Source: Punica granatum (Eukaryota > Streptophyta > Magnoliopsida > Myrtales > Lythraceae). Taken from it: DNA of 64,000 bases. A program made the translations under genes and the position numbers. Numbering within the stretch: position 1 is the first letter of the stretch; each line of letters starts with the position of its first letter. Location: assembly GCF_007655135.1 (NCBI RefSeq), contig NC_045127.1, forward strand, positions 13,091,001 to 13,155,000, in the 5' to 3' direction. Below are positions 45,355-60,461 of this stretch, piece after piece. The notes below the pieces were generated by a model. The model was not told the origin of the DNA and made no database searches. It saw only the letters and a program-made list of their open reading frames with translations.

Positions 45355-47823
45355 GCTTAAGAATACAATTTTCAAAATGATACACTATTTATACAGAAAT
45401 AGCTGCTCAGTTATTATGGAGGGTAAAAAGAGAGGAAAAAGCACATGAAGTAGTTTGGTTCATTGTAGTAAAGAAGCAAAAAACGCACTCCTAGTACTGT
45501 GTTTTGGGGTTGTCGGAGGTTCCTGCAGCCGGCAAAAGGAGAAAGATTAAGCTAAAGGGCTGGAAACAAATGGGTCAGGACGGACTGACCAACTCCGAAC
45601 TTGCCGTTCGCACCTGTGTCTTTCATCCAATAATCTCAATGATCAGAGACAACTGAGGGGGGTCTGACGCTAACAGCCAACTTCTCAATTACCCTCAGAT
45701 TTTACATGTAGCTATGATTCCCATTTATCAATTTCAAATGTCTGTGAAATTTGCCCCTGCTATCTCTGAATACCAATATTCTGTCTAATGAGTCTAATTC
45801 TTTGGAACGATAAAAATCGCAATCGGACCAATTAACCCATCCGTGTTTTTATTTGCAGATATCGTTCTGGAGATATAAACCACTTCATCTCTCTACTCTT
45901 CCGAGTTGTTTCATCAAGTTATATAGATCAGGAAATGTCTTGTAACTAGAGAGAATTTCAAGCTTTGTTACCGATTGAACCATCCAAAATTCCTTGCCTA
46001 GTGAGGATAATCTCCTTCGCGAGGTTCGATAAGTGAACGACATTACTGCAGCCCCCAGAACCATTTCTGGCGGATCTTGTTCTTATCGATTTTCTTCCTC
46101 CAGAGCCTGACTCCAGCAATCTTCCACTCTTGTTGGCTCACTTTTGCCCGCTTTCCCCTCGGCGCAGTCTCATCCCCATCAGCATCTCCCCCTTCTCCAT
46201 CTGCTTCATCTGCCTTCGGTGGACTTCTCCACGCTCTTCTTCACTAGCAACTCGATCCTCCCAAAGCTACTCACTGCCTCTTGTTAATTTGTCAGAATTG
46301 AATTATGAATATTGGTGGTAACATCATTTCTTCTTATAGTGAATGTCTTTCTTAGTTGTAGCTGAATTATTCCATGTACCGGACGAATGATGACCAAAAA
46401 GTTTTCCTCATGAAAATGGGATGATGAAATCGATCCTGTCCTCAAACTATAAGGAATTTTACAGGTAGTTCATTTATGTTCCTAATTCAGCAAACACAAA
46501 GAAGCCAACCATCACATTAAAAAAATGTTTCAAATATCGAAAACTCGAACATTAGTGCTTCCAAGTATATAAAAATATATTCTAGTACTAAGGTTTTCAA
46601 CTTATAAGATCACATGTCCATATCCTTTATATAAGATCCTATTTATATACCGTCGGATCAGCGGTTCCATGGTTATAAACAATCATATCACCACATAGCA
46701 ATTAACTAAATTCATTTACAATAAAACCTCAAAATCCTCATACTATCTTCATTCAACTTATCTCATCCAAACAAGCAATAATATAATTAATTTAAGATTA
46801 GTTTCATTCTATAGTGGAATAAAAATATTCACAGTGACCCTCTCAAAACGATAACTCAACATGCGGAGCCTTCCTGGTGTATAGGTTTGATCTCCTTGGT
46901 CCCTATCAATCATGACCACAAAATCTATTAATATACACGAGAATAGCTTATAAAGTACATGCTAATTCTGTCATGTTGATCTTTTACTTATATAAAGCTC
47001 AGTATTGACACTTCCATAAACAAATCCACCTCATCTAGCTAGTACATTATCCTAGAACAAAAGTACATGTATATACACAAACAGTACAAAATATTAAGCA
47101 TATTCAATAAGAAATCCTACATAATTTCAAGGTAATAGAACAATTCTTTGCGAGATTTCCACTCTAACCAGCTCCAAATAAAACAACACTAGTCCAAGGA
47201 TTCAAACTAACAGTACAGAGTAACCCACTCGTTATAAATGGAATTTCAGATTAATTACTTTACATAATCTAATAGGAAATAAAACCAATATCAATAACTC
47301 TAAGCATATGAGAAGCTTTTCTAATTGCTTTACGAACCCATTTCATCCCTCAAGCAAATTTATACCTTACAATTCATCCAAAGGATAAATGAAGTGGTTT
47401 GATGAAAAATAAATCGAATATGGGCAACTCAAACAGCAAGAATAAATCTGGAGCTTAAACGCTAGAAAAAATTCAGCTTCCATGCTTTAGTTATTAATCA
47501 ACCAAAAACCCCGTAACTTCAGCCAATTAACATTCCCATTTCCCAAATCGTATGAGGAAGAATACATCGAAGTATATAGGCTCAACCCCAAGGAAAATTC
47601 GAAAATTATCAGTACACTCAAAACTAATTAGCAATCTAACATCTAACTAGGCTTCCGTCAAACCTTAACCAAGCTACCACTACCGACTTCATCATTTTAG
47701 TAAATGAACTAATTCCTTTTCCTAATTCATCAAGGAAAGAACACGATTAAAAGAAAAGAACCTCAACACAAGCACAAGAGCAACTGTGAAATCAATTGCA
47801 TACCCAAATAGCTTGCTATATAC
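45355..47823. other. Intergenic between ABCB gene and LINE
   Basis: 3' UTR of the ABCB gene and AT-rich sequence. A 63-codon frame at 46130-46321 is the only coding-like piece (less AT-rich, Ser/Pro-rich) and has no recognisable domain. I see nothing else that can be supported. Confidence 0.45.
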
Positions 47824-47849
47824 TTTTTTTCGCTAAATAAAGTAATGTA

Positions 47850-50800
47850 TTAAGAAAGATTTGAGCTGTCTACATCAGATTTCAGGTTCGGATACCCTTG
47901 AAAGATACATAGCGAGGTAAAATTTGATTTTGCACCAAAATGGCCAAGATCATGGGCAAGGGAATTATCCAACCTAGGAATCCAAGAACAAATCCAAACT
48001 GGAAAACGACTAAGAGTAAAGGTAATGTCCGAGACTAAGCTTCTAATTTCCCACGGAGAGTTGTGTGGGTACAAAATTGCATCGACTAGTAGCAGGGCAT
48101 CACAACGGAGCCAAATCTTTGAAGATCCTCTATCTGCCGCTATTGTAAGAGCAAGGAGTGCTGCATGGGCCTCCGCCTGGAGTGGCTTGTCCTCTTGTGA
48201 AATCTGGAACCAAGAAAGGATTGGGGGACTGTTTGGGTGTTGTAGGACACCTGACAAGCATGATCTGCAACTGTTCCAGGACGCATCTGTGCTGATGATG
48301 GTCCAATCAGGTCCTGTGGGTTCTTGAGTTGATTCGAGTTGCAGTGCAGTTATGGATGGGCTTCCTTCTTGCATCTCTGAGTTGCGTCCCCTTTTGTTGT
48401 GCTCCACGAAGTAGGTTTTGATTCTTTTGATGGTTTCACCGAGGTCACCTGGTTTTCCTACATGCAAGACATCATTTCGTGAGATCCACAATTGATAGAG
48501 TGTAATGGCTGCATATAAGAGAAACTGGTCTTATCAGTGATATTAGCAAGCAATAATTTTGGCGGGCAAGCAATGAAGTTTATCAAATCCTTAGCGGATG
48601 TACAAGGGATAACACTTGACTGTAGATCCCAGGGTAATTCCTTCCAAGCTACACGATAAAAGATGCACTCTCTATAGAGATGATCAAGTTTATCGGAACT
48701 GGTTTGGCAGAGAGGACACGTGGTGTTCTCTTCGCAAACCAGGAGAGGCATTCAATAGCAATTGTCCAAAGATGGAGTTTGAAACGTTCATGGATTTTCA
48801 GATTCCAAATAGCTTTTCACACAGGTTCGTTATTGTTATGGAATCTATGATGCTGATTTGTAAGATAAAAGGATTTGACTGAGTACTTCCCTGATGTGCT
48901 TGGCGCCCATGTTGCTTCGTCTTCGTAGTCTTCTTGTGCTAGGTGGATTCTGAGCACTTTCTCCACTTTGCTTTGCTAAAAAAGGTTTGTGAGTAGAGGG
49001 ATGTTCCATCTCTTTGGGTGGAAAAGCATTAAATCACGTACCTTTAGCTCTGGGTTAGGGACTATATTTAATTTAGGAGATGGCTTGTGATCTTGCATAC
49101 ATGGGATCCATGGGTCGCGCCAAACTAAGATGGATGAGCCATTACCTACCGTGAAGCATGTACTTGCCTGGATGGTGTCCTTGCACCATTGAAGTCCTTT
49201 CCAGATCGGCGATGGGGAGGTACGGGCGGATGAGTCTAGGAAATTACCGTATTTTGCCTTCAATGCAATGCCGGCTAAGCTATTGTTGGTTCTTGTTAGA
49301 GCCCAAGCCGTTTTGGAAAGCATTGCCTTGTTTAAGTCTTCTGCTCTACGGAATCCCAAACCTCCCTTTGATTTTGGTTGGCAGATGGAGTTCCAGTTCT
49401 TGGGAGCATTGTAGCTTCCTTCTTCCTTTGTAGTGCCCCACCAGAATCTTTTTATCGCTTTGTCTATGGAGTTCAAGGTGGATTTTGGTAATCTGAATAG
49501 CGACATGGTGTAGATTGGGGTATTGTTTATCACTGAATTAATCAAGGTAGCTCTTCCCGCCCAGGAGAGTGTTTTTGCCTTCCAAGAGCTTAGCTTGCTC
49601 TTAATCTTGTCGATGAGGAACTGGAAGGATTCCTTTCGTTTTCTTTTGATGAACAACGGGTTCCCTAGATATTTGGTGTTGTCTTTCAATTTTCTCATGC
49701 CAAGGATGGTTTTTGCATTTCTTCTTGTGTCTACCAGGGTGTTTTTGGAGAAAAAAAGGCCTGATTTGGAGCAATTGACTTCTTAGCCTGACTAGGAGCA
49801 AAATTTGTTGAAAATGCTCTTTACGCTTCTGATGTTTGCTTCTGTTGCTTTTGAGAGAACGAGAAGGTCGTCTGCAAACATTAAGTGCGAAATTTGTGGA
49901 CCTCCCCTGCTAATCTGGATACCCCTGATGTCTTCATTGGCTTTAGCTCTATAGAGGAGTCGAGATAGAATTTCCATTGAGATTACAAACAGATAGGACG
50001 AGATAGGATCTCCCTATCTTATACCTCTCGATGGTGAGAAATGGCCGTGCAGCGACCCATTAAGAAGTATTGAGAAGGTGAAAGTGGAGATGCATTGATA
50101 GATCCAAGATATGAAGGTTGAGTGGAAACCGAGATTCTCGAGGATCTTAACGATGAAGCTCCATTCAAGCCTGTCGAAAGCCTTCATGAAGTCGATTTTC
50201 ATGCCAATCCAACCTCTGCGAGCTCTTGTCTTCTTCATAGTGTGGAGTATTTCTTGTGCTAGAAGACCATTTTCATTGATCCATCTTCCTTCGATAAAAG
50301 AGGTTTGATTTGGGGAGATGATCTTGTCGAGCGAAGGTTTCAGTCTATTTGCAATGATTTTTTAGATGACCTTGTAGCATACATTGCATAGACTGATGGG
50401 TCTAAAATCTTTGAAGGTGGATGCTCCTTGGGCTTTTGGGATGAGGCAAGTAAAAGTGTTGTTCCACTCCTTGAGGATGAAGCCCAAGCTGAAGAAGCCC
50501 AAGCTGAAGAAGCTTTTAGGGTGTGTTTGTTTTTTGAAAATTTTTTAACTCAACTCCACTTATTTTCGATTCAACATCACAATCATTACTTTTTTTCATT
50601 TTTTAAATTTTTTTAACCATTCAATTCAATTTTTAATATTAAATTCTCTCAACTATTCATTACTTTTTCACAATTCAACAACACAATCATTACTTAATCA
50701 TTACTTTCTCTCAATTATTTATTACTTTTTCACACTTTTTCTCATAATTCAATAATACAATCATTACAAACCAATTAAAACCAAAACTCAACTCAACTCA

Positions 50801-52253
50801 ACTCTAAATCCAAACGCACTCTTAATTGCCGAGAGCAGAAGAGGCTTAACGGTTTCTCCACAGTGCTTGTAGAACAACGATGGGAGTCCATCTGGCCCCA
50901 GCGCTTTTAGGCTCGAAATGGAGTGTAAGGCTGTTAGAATTTCCTCATCATTTGGGATTTGAATTAACCCTCGTTCTAAGCTTCTGTGATGGTTTGGTTT
51001 ATCAGGCCTTCCATGTCATCTGGAATTGTAGGCTGGGAAGTGGTAAAGAGATCCTGGAAGTTCTTTAAGAAGTAATTGCCTATTTCGTCCTGGTATTGGC
51101 ACCATTCTCCATTGTCTCCTTTGATGGTAGCTATGTGGTTTGATCTGCGTCGGATGACTGTTGAGAGGTGAAAGAATTTGGAATTTCTGTCTCCGTGTTT
51201 TAGCCATAGCTCCCTCGATTTTTGGCGCCATATAAGATCCTTTCTCAAAAGATTTTCTTCAAGTTCTGCCATGAGATTCTCCTCTTCCTCTTTGGTTTCA
51301 AGAGTAGTTTGATTTGTTTGGATTTCTTCAATTTTCTTCATGATCCCTTCAATGTTAGTATCGCAAAATCCAAACACGTCTTTGTTCCACTTCCTGAGGC
51401 CGGTTTTGACAATTTTGATTTTGGACGAAAGCTGAAAAGCCTTCGAACCAGGCACAAATTTATTCCAAGCATTTTTAACAATGGTAGTACTAGAGTGGTC
51501 TCGGGTCCAAGCTTCCTCAAATCTGAATGGTTTGGGCTTGTTAGCGGATTCCGTCCACAGTTTCAGCAAAATGGGATTGTGGTTAGATCTTATTTGGGGG
51601 AGGTGGAATACCCCTGCCCTTGGAAAGGTGGTTCTCCAGTCATCATTGGCTAAAGCTCTATCTAGACGTTGTCTTATAAAGGCTAACCCCATTCTTTTGT
51701 TACGCCAAGTGAAAGGGTTTCCTGTGAACCCCAAATCTATGCATCCCGATTGGCTAAGGAAGGTATCAAGAAAGGAGCGAAAAGATGAAGTAAAATTACG
51801 ACCTCCTATCTTATCAGATGCATAACAAATTTCATTGAAATCTCCCACAATCAACCACGGTTTATCAATTGTATTGGCAATATCAGTCAATTCAGCCCAG
51901 AATACAGGTTTTGCATGTGAATAAGGGGGACCATAAACCGTAGTGAGAATCCAAGAGGCGGGCAAAACAGGATGCTCAATAGTAGCATGAATATAGAATG
52001 GAGAAGATTTATGAATGGTTACCTGTAATTCGGAGTTCCAAAGAAGGCACAAGCCACCCGTAGCATTTGAGGAGTCAATCGTGAAAATACCAACGAGATT
52101 ACACCGTTGTGCTATTTTGTTGCAGTGCCTGGAGTTAGATTTAGTCTCTGAAAGGAATATAATACTAGGTCGATGCTTCTGTACGAGGAGACGAAGAGCA
52201 CGAACTGTCAGTTCTCCTCTTATGCCCTGACAGTTCCAGGCTAGTAGGCTCAT
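47850..52253 (-). pseudogene. LINE ORF2 (endonuclease, reverse transcriptase, RNase H), disabled
   Basis: Starts at 52253 with MSLLAWNCQGIRG, the classic APE-type endonuclease opening, followed by FLSETKSN, VGDFNEI and RSNHNPILL-type motifs. The frame reaches a stop at 50976, but the next codons continue in frame into reverse transcriptase (KALGPDGLPSLFYK). After the MITE come FRPISLCNV, KIDFMKAFDRLEW (motif A) and FADDLL (motif C). Then a zf-RVT region (CPLC...HLYREC, about 48700) and a C-terminal RNase H (STDASWN, QAEAHAALLALTIA, LRCDALLLVDAI, DNSLAHDLGH) end at 47850. Several stops, frame changes and the MITE disable it. Confidence 0.88.
50519..50821. mobile_element. Tourist-like MITE (303 bp) inserted in the LINE
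   Basis: Ends GGGTGTGTTTG and (reverse complement of the right end) GAGTGCGTTTG match at 9 of 11 positions. TTA lies on both sides (50516-50518 and 50822-50824), the PIF/Harbinger target. The interior repeats TCACAATCATTACTTTTTC-like and CAACTCAACTC words. It splits the reverse transcriptase region of the LINE, so it is younger than the LINE insertion. Confidence 0.85.
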
Positions 52254-53862
52254 GACTTCGTTGGGGGCTTGATTAGGCCCGCCTCCTCGGCCATTTGGAT
52301 TTTATTGGAATTGTCTTCTTCATCCATCTCATCAATGAAGAGTTGGGATCCCTGCTGGAGCAAATGTTGAGGCTCCATCCATCGGGGGTTTTGATGATGT
52401 TCCTCATCCGCATCCATTAATTGCTCTGGGTGCCAATCTCCTTGTGCCGCTTCCCCTATAGTCTTAGGGATTTTATTGAAAGCCCTGGAGAAAGGAGCTG
52501 AAATCTTTAAGAAATTATCCAGGGGAATCTCATTTTTCCTTTTCCTTCTTATAATGGTGATCAACATTTCATCTTGCAAGCTCTGGTTCGGATAGTTTAG
52601 CTCAGGGCCGTGAAAAGATACTGGGCTTCTGAAAATTCTAGGCCTCAGCTGCTAATGGGCGTGAACTGGGCTTCGGTGGGGCGGTGGGCTCTAGAGTTGG
52701 CTGGGCAGCGAATTGGGTTGGGTTGCAATTCGATGTGGGTCCGGGCTGTATCCGAACTGGGTCGTCGCTTGAAACTGGGCTTTAGCTTGGGCTTGTTCAT
52801 AAATGATGCCCGAATAGAGGTCATCAGTAGAGAGACTACAAGCTCTGGCAACCTTGCGTGCGGCCCTTTCCCCCCGGGTGGAGAAGTTGGGATCTCCGTG
52901 GGACCGGCTCAGGAAGCTGCTATCGTCTTCTGCCTCTTTCGAGCCCGCAACGGTAAGAAATGCACTAGCCTGGTGAGCTGACCTTCCCTTTATAGCTAGA
53001 GGTTGCAACGAGTTGTCATTATCATTGCTCAGAGTTGCCTTTCCGCCGGATTGATTGAGTTTGACTTCTTGCCCTAATTTTTTGGGATTGGTGCGGTCGT
53101 GACTGGTTGGGGTGGGGGAGTCTGGTTCCGGGTAGTGGAGAGACGAGATGGGCTCCGGTAGCGGCTGAGCTGTGATGGCTAGTGGTGGTGGGAGGTCCAT
53201 TTGGTTGTCGAATCTGAGCCACGGGCCATATAGGTTTGGGGGCTCTGGTGTCTCCGACGCGCAGTGACTCTGTTCGTGGCCCAGGATGCCGCAGTCGTAG
53301 CAAGACGTTTTTACGTGCTCGTACTTGAAATAGACCCAAGTTGAAGTTCCGTTCTTCCTGTTGATCAGTTTGCCAGGGCATAGAGGTGTTGCTACCGGGA
53401 CTCTAACCAGAGCTCGTGGTGTGACATACCATTTCGAGAGAGTCGGGGTGTCCTTCCAATCAATTTCTATAACTTTCCCTGCCTTTTCAGCTAGTTTAGC
53501 AATATTTTTTGTTGAAAGCATTTCGGGGGGGATACCTCTAATTTGTATCCAGAAGGTGACTGTGTCGAAAACGATTTCTTCCAATGAGAGTCTTTTATCC
53601 CAACGAGCTATCATCATATGTGCTCCTTGAACCGACCAAGCTGTTCCTTTTCCATGTAAAGCAAATCTCTCTTGTCTCTGAATAGGTAGACTAGGATTTC
53701 GTTGGAGTATTTCTTTGGTGCAATCGTGACTCCCCTTCTGATGTTCCAAGCTTGCAAGAGGCGGGGAATGATGGCTTTTGGAGGCGGTGGTTTGAAGCCA
53801 AATGGTTTGATGAGAAGGGTTAAAGATATTTCTTCCTGGGCTCCTTCCTCGTTTTCCTCCAA
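52250..53862 (-). pseudogene. LINE ORF1 (gag-like, DUF4283 and CCHC zinc knuckle), frameshifted
   Basis: Starts at the ATG at 53862 (MEENEEGAQEEISLTLL). Continues in another frame after about 53640, with the RNA-binding-like segment VTFWIQIRGIPPEM and a zinc knuckle CYDCGILGHEQSHC (spacing C-x2-C-x4-H-x4-C). It then runs into a proline-rich and basic tail and stops at 52250-52252. It would coat LINE RNA. The single frameshift and a further frame change after the Pro-rich region mean no intact product can be made. Confidence 0.85.
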
Positions 53863-54135
53863 GTCGAGAATTTCTTGCGAGTCAAGTTAAACTCCTCCAC
53901 CCAAATTGGTGTCTAGTTCAGTACTTTGCCCAACTCTATTCAGCAATCTCCCTCTTTGTCGAGTTCTTCCTTTGTTCTCTCTCTCTCTCTCTCTCTCCCC
54001 GTTTTCTTCTTCGACTTCTCCAGCCCAAAAACAAAGTAAAGATGGTAAAGAAAAGAACAAATGAATGTATGGCAGTGGAAAGGATGGCTCGGGGGAAGAA
54101 TTTGAGTAAACTAACCATTTGTCCATTAACATATC

Positions 54136-54455
54136 GATGTTATATCAAATATGACATTAAGAAAAATTTTACATCAATTTTGATCTTAACCAATTAAATG
54201 TACATCATATTGCCCATTCCGTCTTTCTGTCATTAAAAACCCGACGGAACCCTCTTTGAGGGAAGGGGCAATATGATGTACATTTAATTGGTTAAGGTCA
54301 AAATTGACTAAAAAAAAGAAAAAATAATGTCACAGCAGATGTTTTCGTCCACTATTGGACTGCAGACAGACGAAATGGTCATTTAATATACATTTAATCT
54401 GTCAAGGTCCAATTTAATGTAAAATATTTCTTGAGGTCTGATTTGATACAACATC
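54136..54455. mobile_element. Palindromic MITE with three copies of one arm
   Basis: The left arm 54136-54214 (from GATGTTATATCAAAT to CATCATATTGCCC) is complementary to an inner arm 54257-54303 over about 43 bp with few mismatches (GGGCAATATGATGTACATTT...). It is also complementary, less perfectly, to an outer arm 54376-54455 that ends ATTTGATACAACATC. The loop contains GACGGAACCC. No coding potential. Confidence 0.7.
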
Positions 54456-55233
54456 AATCTCTCGAGAGACAAATTGTTAGTTTGCTCGAAGAATTTTGGG
54501 GCCATGTGGAGTCCATGCCACCATTTCTTTTTCTCTTTTTTTTAAAATGTTCTAGCCATAAAAGTATAATATTAAATATATATATATATATATATAAGCA
54601 TATAAGTATATGTGTATGTATGCATGTTTGTAAAAAGAAGTCGGGTCTCACAATTGCATTTCATTTTCTTATTAATATCTCTTACATAAGTTGAAAAGAA
54701 CATTCCTTCATTATCATTTTTTCTTTCATTTTAATGGAATAAGCATCCCCTCAATTAAGAAATGGAATGATCATTCCCTCATTTTATACTATATACTGTG
54801 AACTATCATATAATTCTAAGAATTTATATAATATGGTATCTTGATAAATAAGTCTAATATTATAATTATATTCATTCATTTTGTGATGATCATTAAAAAA
54901 AATCACATTTTTTAACTAATACTTTTACATTTTTCTATATAGAATCAATTCCTTTTCATTCCATTTCGCTCCCCGACCAAACAGGACCAATGAATATTTG
55001 CTGCCAGAGACACGGAACGACAATTTCCTCGGTTGGCTTGTTCCGATTTGAGATCAAGGTTGAGTCAGTACGGGAGAGGCTGGTCTGATTGTCTCTGGTT
55101 CGGTCTGTGATGTTGGTTTTCCCGAAGACCCAAACCGAAGAGATATCACCGAGTCGGGGAGACCGGATTCAGTTCGATATCGGCCTCAATAAAAAGCTTT
55201 TTGCCCATCCAATGAACCAAGCCCAGCATCCTT
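54456..55233. other. Intergenic
   Basis: AT-rich; an (AT)n tract at about 54575-54597. Nothing else supported. The right end (55030-55200) has diverged CCGAACC-type words like those in degenerate plant repeats. Confidence 0.5.
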
Positions 55234-55365
55234 CTACTTTCTGTAGAGCTTAGTAACTTCGGCTTCATGGTGAACGCGCTGAGAATCAATCTGGTTGGCC
55301 ACGACCCACGCAGAGAAACAAAGAACGAACATCAACGGTGAACTATACGATGCTTCGTTTGCCAT
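55234..55365 (-). CDS. Possible small membrane protein (43 aa), divergent from the aspartic protease
   Basis: ATG at 55365 opens MANEASYSSPLMFVLCFSAW, one hydrophobic segment, followed by a polar tail ending EVTKLYRK and a stop at 55234-55236. An in-frame ATG 32 codons upstream (55461) would add a less plausible extension. The composition and the charged tail after a single membrane segment look more coding-like than the surrounding frames. The gene faces away from the aspartic protease with only about 100-200 bp between likely 5' ends. I do not recognise the family. It may be chance. Confidence 0.35.
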   Translation of the reverse strand: MANEASYSSPLMFVLCFSAWVVANQIDSQRVHHEAEVTKLYRK

Positions 55366-55599
55366 TATGAAGAAAGAAGGCGAAGGAGAGAAGACCCCAT
55401 TTGGGCGAAATTTCGCAGCGGCTTCGTGAGGAGGGAAAGAGACAGAGGGACGAAGATGCATATATTTGAAAGTATCGTCTCAGCCTTTCATGGGGGACAA
55501 GAAAGTCCGCTTATTGAAGATATCAGACTCCTCCTCCTTTGCTTGCATGATAAACCCACCGAGTGTTCGAGCTTCGAAGCTCTTTGTAATTGATTCTCA

Positions 55600-55774
55600 G
55601 GTACTGTCATCCCCTTCTTCGCTCTGTATCTAAGTTTCTTCGTTCGAGTCTCTGAGCATTGTTGGGCACGTTTGTAGTTGCTTCTGGTCAGCTGTTCGTG
55701 GCCATGCGAGTATCCTGAAATGAATTTTTCAGTTGTATTAGTTCCCTTGCTGAGTGAAATCTCATTTATGTCAG
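55600..55774 (+). other. Likely 5' UTR intron of the aspartic protease gene
   Basis: A donor TCTCAG/GTACTG near 55600 and an acceptor TTTATGTCAG near 55774 bracket a T-rich stretch just before the ATG at 55790. Leader introns are common in plant aspartic protease genes. The boundaries are my best reading. Confidence 0.5.
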
Positions 55775-55783
55775 GGTTACTGA

Positions 55784-59019
<3,236 letters not shown>

Positions 59020-59087
59020 GAATAAGTCCTCCCTTTTTTTCTCCTGTACATAATACCTGTACTGGGATATAGATAAAGTGTGTCCTG

Positions 59088-59093
59088 AATAAA
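59088..59093 (+). terminator. Poly(A) signal AATAAA of the aspartic protease gene
   Basis: A perfect AATAAA about 69 nt past the TAA stop (59017-59019), in GAATAAAGGAAG context. A plausible near-upstream element for 3' end formation. Confidence 0.6.
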
Positions 59094-59295
59094 GGAAGCA
59101 TTCGGCGAGTCGAATGTGAGCTGGAGATGCAACTGCACTAATTAGTATTTGTGTGCAGTTATTTCAGAAAGTGATGCTAGTGCATGGAACAAAATATATC
59201 TGTCATATTTTGATTTTTACTTGCATTAATAAATAATAAAGTGCAACATATATTAAGAAAAAATAAATAAATGTGCATCAGCCGGGAATCAGTAC

Positions 59296-59655
59296 CATGG
59301 CAGGGTACTATTCTACCACTAGATCACTATTGTCAGTTGATGTTGAAATCAGTTTATAAAGATCATAAAAGTATAATTGGATTATGTAAAATGTCTTGCA
59401 ACAATGTAATAAGTTTGATAGCAACCAATTTATGTCATGGAAGATAATGCTCTTGCCAATATGCTCTTGAGTTTGATAGAGGGCATTCTATACCGTATAA
59501 CGGATGGGAAAACCTCGGTTTAACGCCATTCGGATTGTCAGCCCATACTCTTAGCACTGCTCCCGGATATGGATAATAAGTGAGAACCTTAGCTCGTGTC
59601 AACCTGGGGGTAGGCCATTAAAAGACTTAACAGGACGATATTCGGATCAGATAGG
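59296..59655. repeat. Left copy of a 350-bp direct duplication
   Basis: Starts CATGGCAGGGTACTATT and ends CGGATCAGATAGG. About nine in ten bases match the copy at 60118-60461. It contains the distinctive blocks GTTTAACGCCATTCGGATTG and GCACTGCTCCCGGATAT. Could be the 5' LTR of a small TRIM-like element or one unit of a dispersed repeat. It does not show TG...CA ends. Confidence 0.75.
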
Positions 59656-60117
59656 TGACGCAGTGTACACGCAAAGAACCTGTTACAGATCCGTTGATTC
59701 CGCAGAATACCAGAACTACGACCTTCAATCTCCTATTGATTCGAATTTCTAGGAAACCGGCATCAAACTCGAATCAAATTCAAAAATTGGCAAAGAGCAC
59801 GAAAGCTCCAATTTTTATTGACCGATCAAAAGACAACTCCCTTAACCCTAGTATTTTACAATGCTTAAATAAAATTAAAAACGCCTAAATTGCACGAAAG
59901 ATATAAATTTTTCCTAAAATTGTAAAAACGCTCAAATAACATAAAAATGTCCATTTGAGGCCCTAAACGATAGAATTCGGCCTAAATCTTGTCTTTTCAC
60001 AGCCAAAGGCTGTGAGTTGTGTTTAGGAGGTCGTTTCCCTTAGACAGGATCGTCATAACATATTTTTCTCAAGGTACCGATTTGTCATTTCTTCTGCCGC
60101 ATCAATAGGCCTTTCAT

Positions 60118-60461
60118 CATGGCAGGGTACTAGATCACTATTGTGATGTTGAAATCAGTTTATAAAGATCATAAAAGTATAATTGGATTATGTAAAATGT
60201 CTTACAACAATGTAATAAGTTTGATAGCAACCAATTTATGTCATGGAAGCTAATGCTCTCACCAATATGCTCTCGAGTTTGATAGAGGGCATTCTATACC
60301 GTACAGCTGATGGGAAAACCTTGGTTTAACGCCATTCGGATTGTCAGCCCATACTGTTGGCACTGCTCCCGGATATAGATAATAAGTGGGAACCTTAGCT
60401 CGTGTCAACCTAGGGGTAGGCCATTAAACGACTTGACATGACGATATCCGGATCGGATAGG
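60118..60461. repeat. Right copy of a 350-bp direct duplication
   Basis: Same sequence and orientation as 59296-59655, with a small deletion near its start (ACTA to ACTA). It is bracketed by the 13-mer ATAGGCCTTTCAT (60105-60117 and 60457-60469). Part of that 13-mer belongs to the repeat end, so a target duplication of about 8 bp (CCTTTCAT) is possible. The 460-bp spacer contains the perfect hairpin CACAGCC-AAA-GGCTGTG at 59998-60014. Confidence 0.75.

Larger units (their letters stand above)
47824..53900 (-). mobile_element. L1-type LINE retrotransposon, defective, with nested MITE
   Basis: Read on the minus strand, it has a short GA-rich leader (microsatellite near 53979-53998), then ORF1 with a DUF4283-like domain and CCHC knuckle. 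ORF2 follows, with endonuclease, reverse transcriptase, zf-RVT and RNase H, and the element ends in a short A-run (plus-strand T-run 47824-47830). This is the order of plant L1 elements. It is dead: there is a frameshift in ORF1 near 53640, in-frame stops in ORF2 (for example 50976-50978, about 50360 and 50014) and a MITE inserted in the reverse transcriptase region. The 5' limit and target duplication could not be fixed. Confidence 0.93.

Noticed and set aside
46130..46321. 63-codon Ser/Pro-rich plus-strand frame
   Set aside because: No recognisable homology and no surrounding gene structure.
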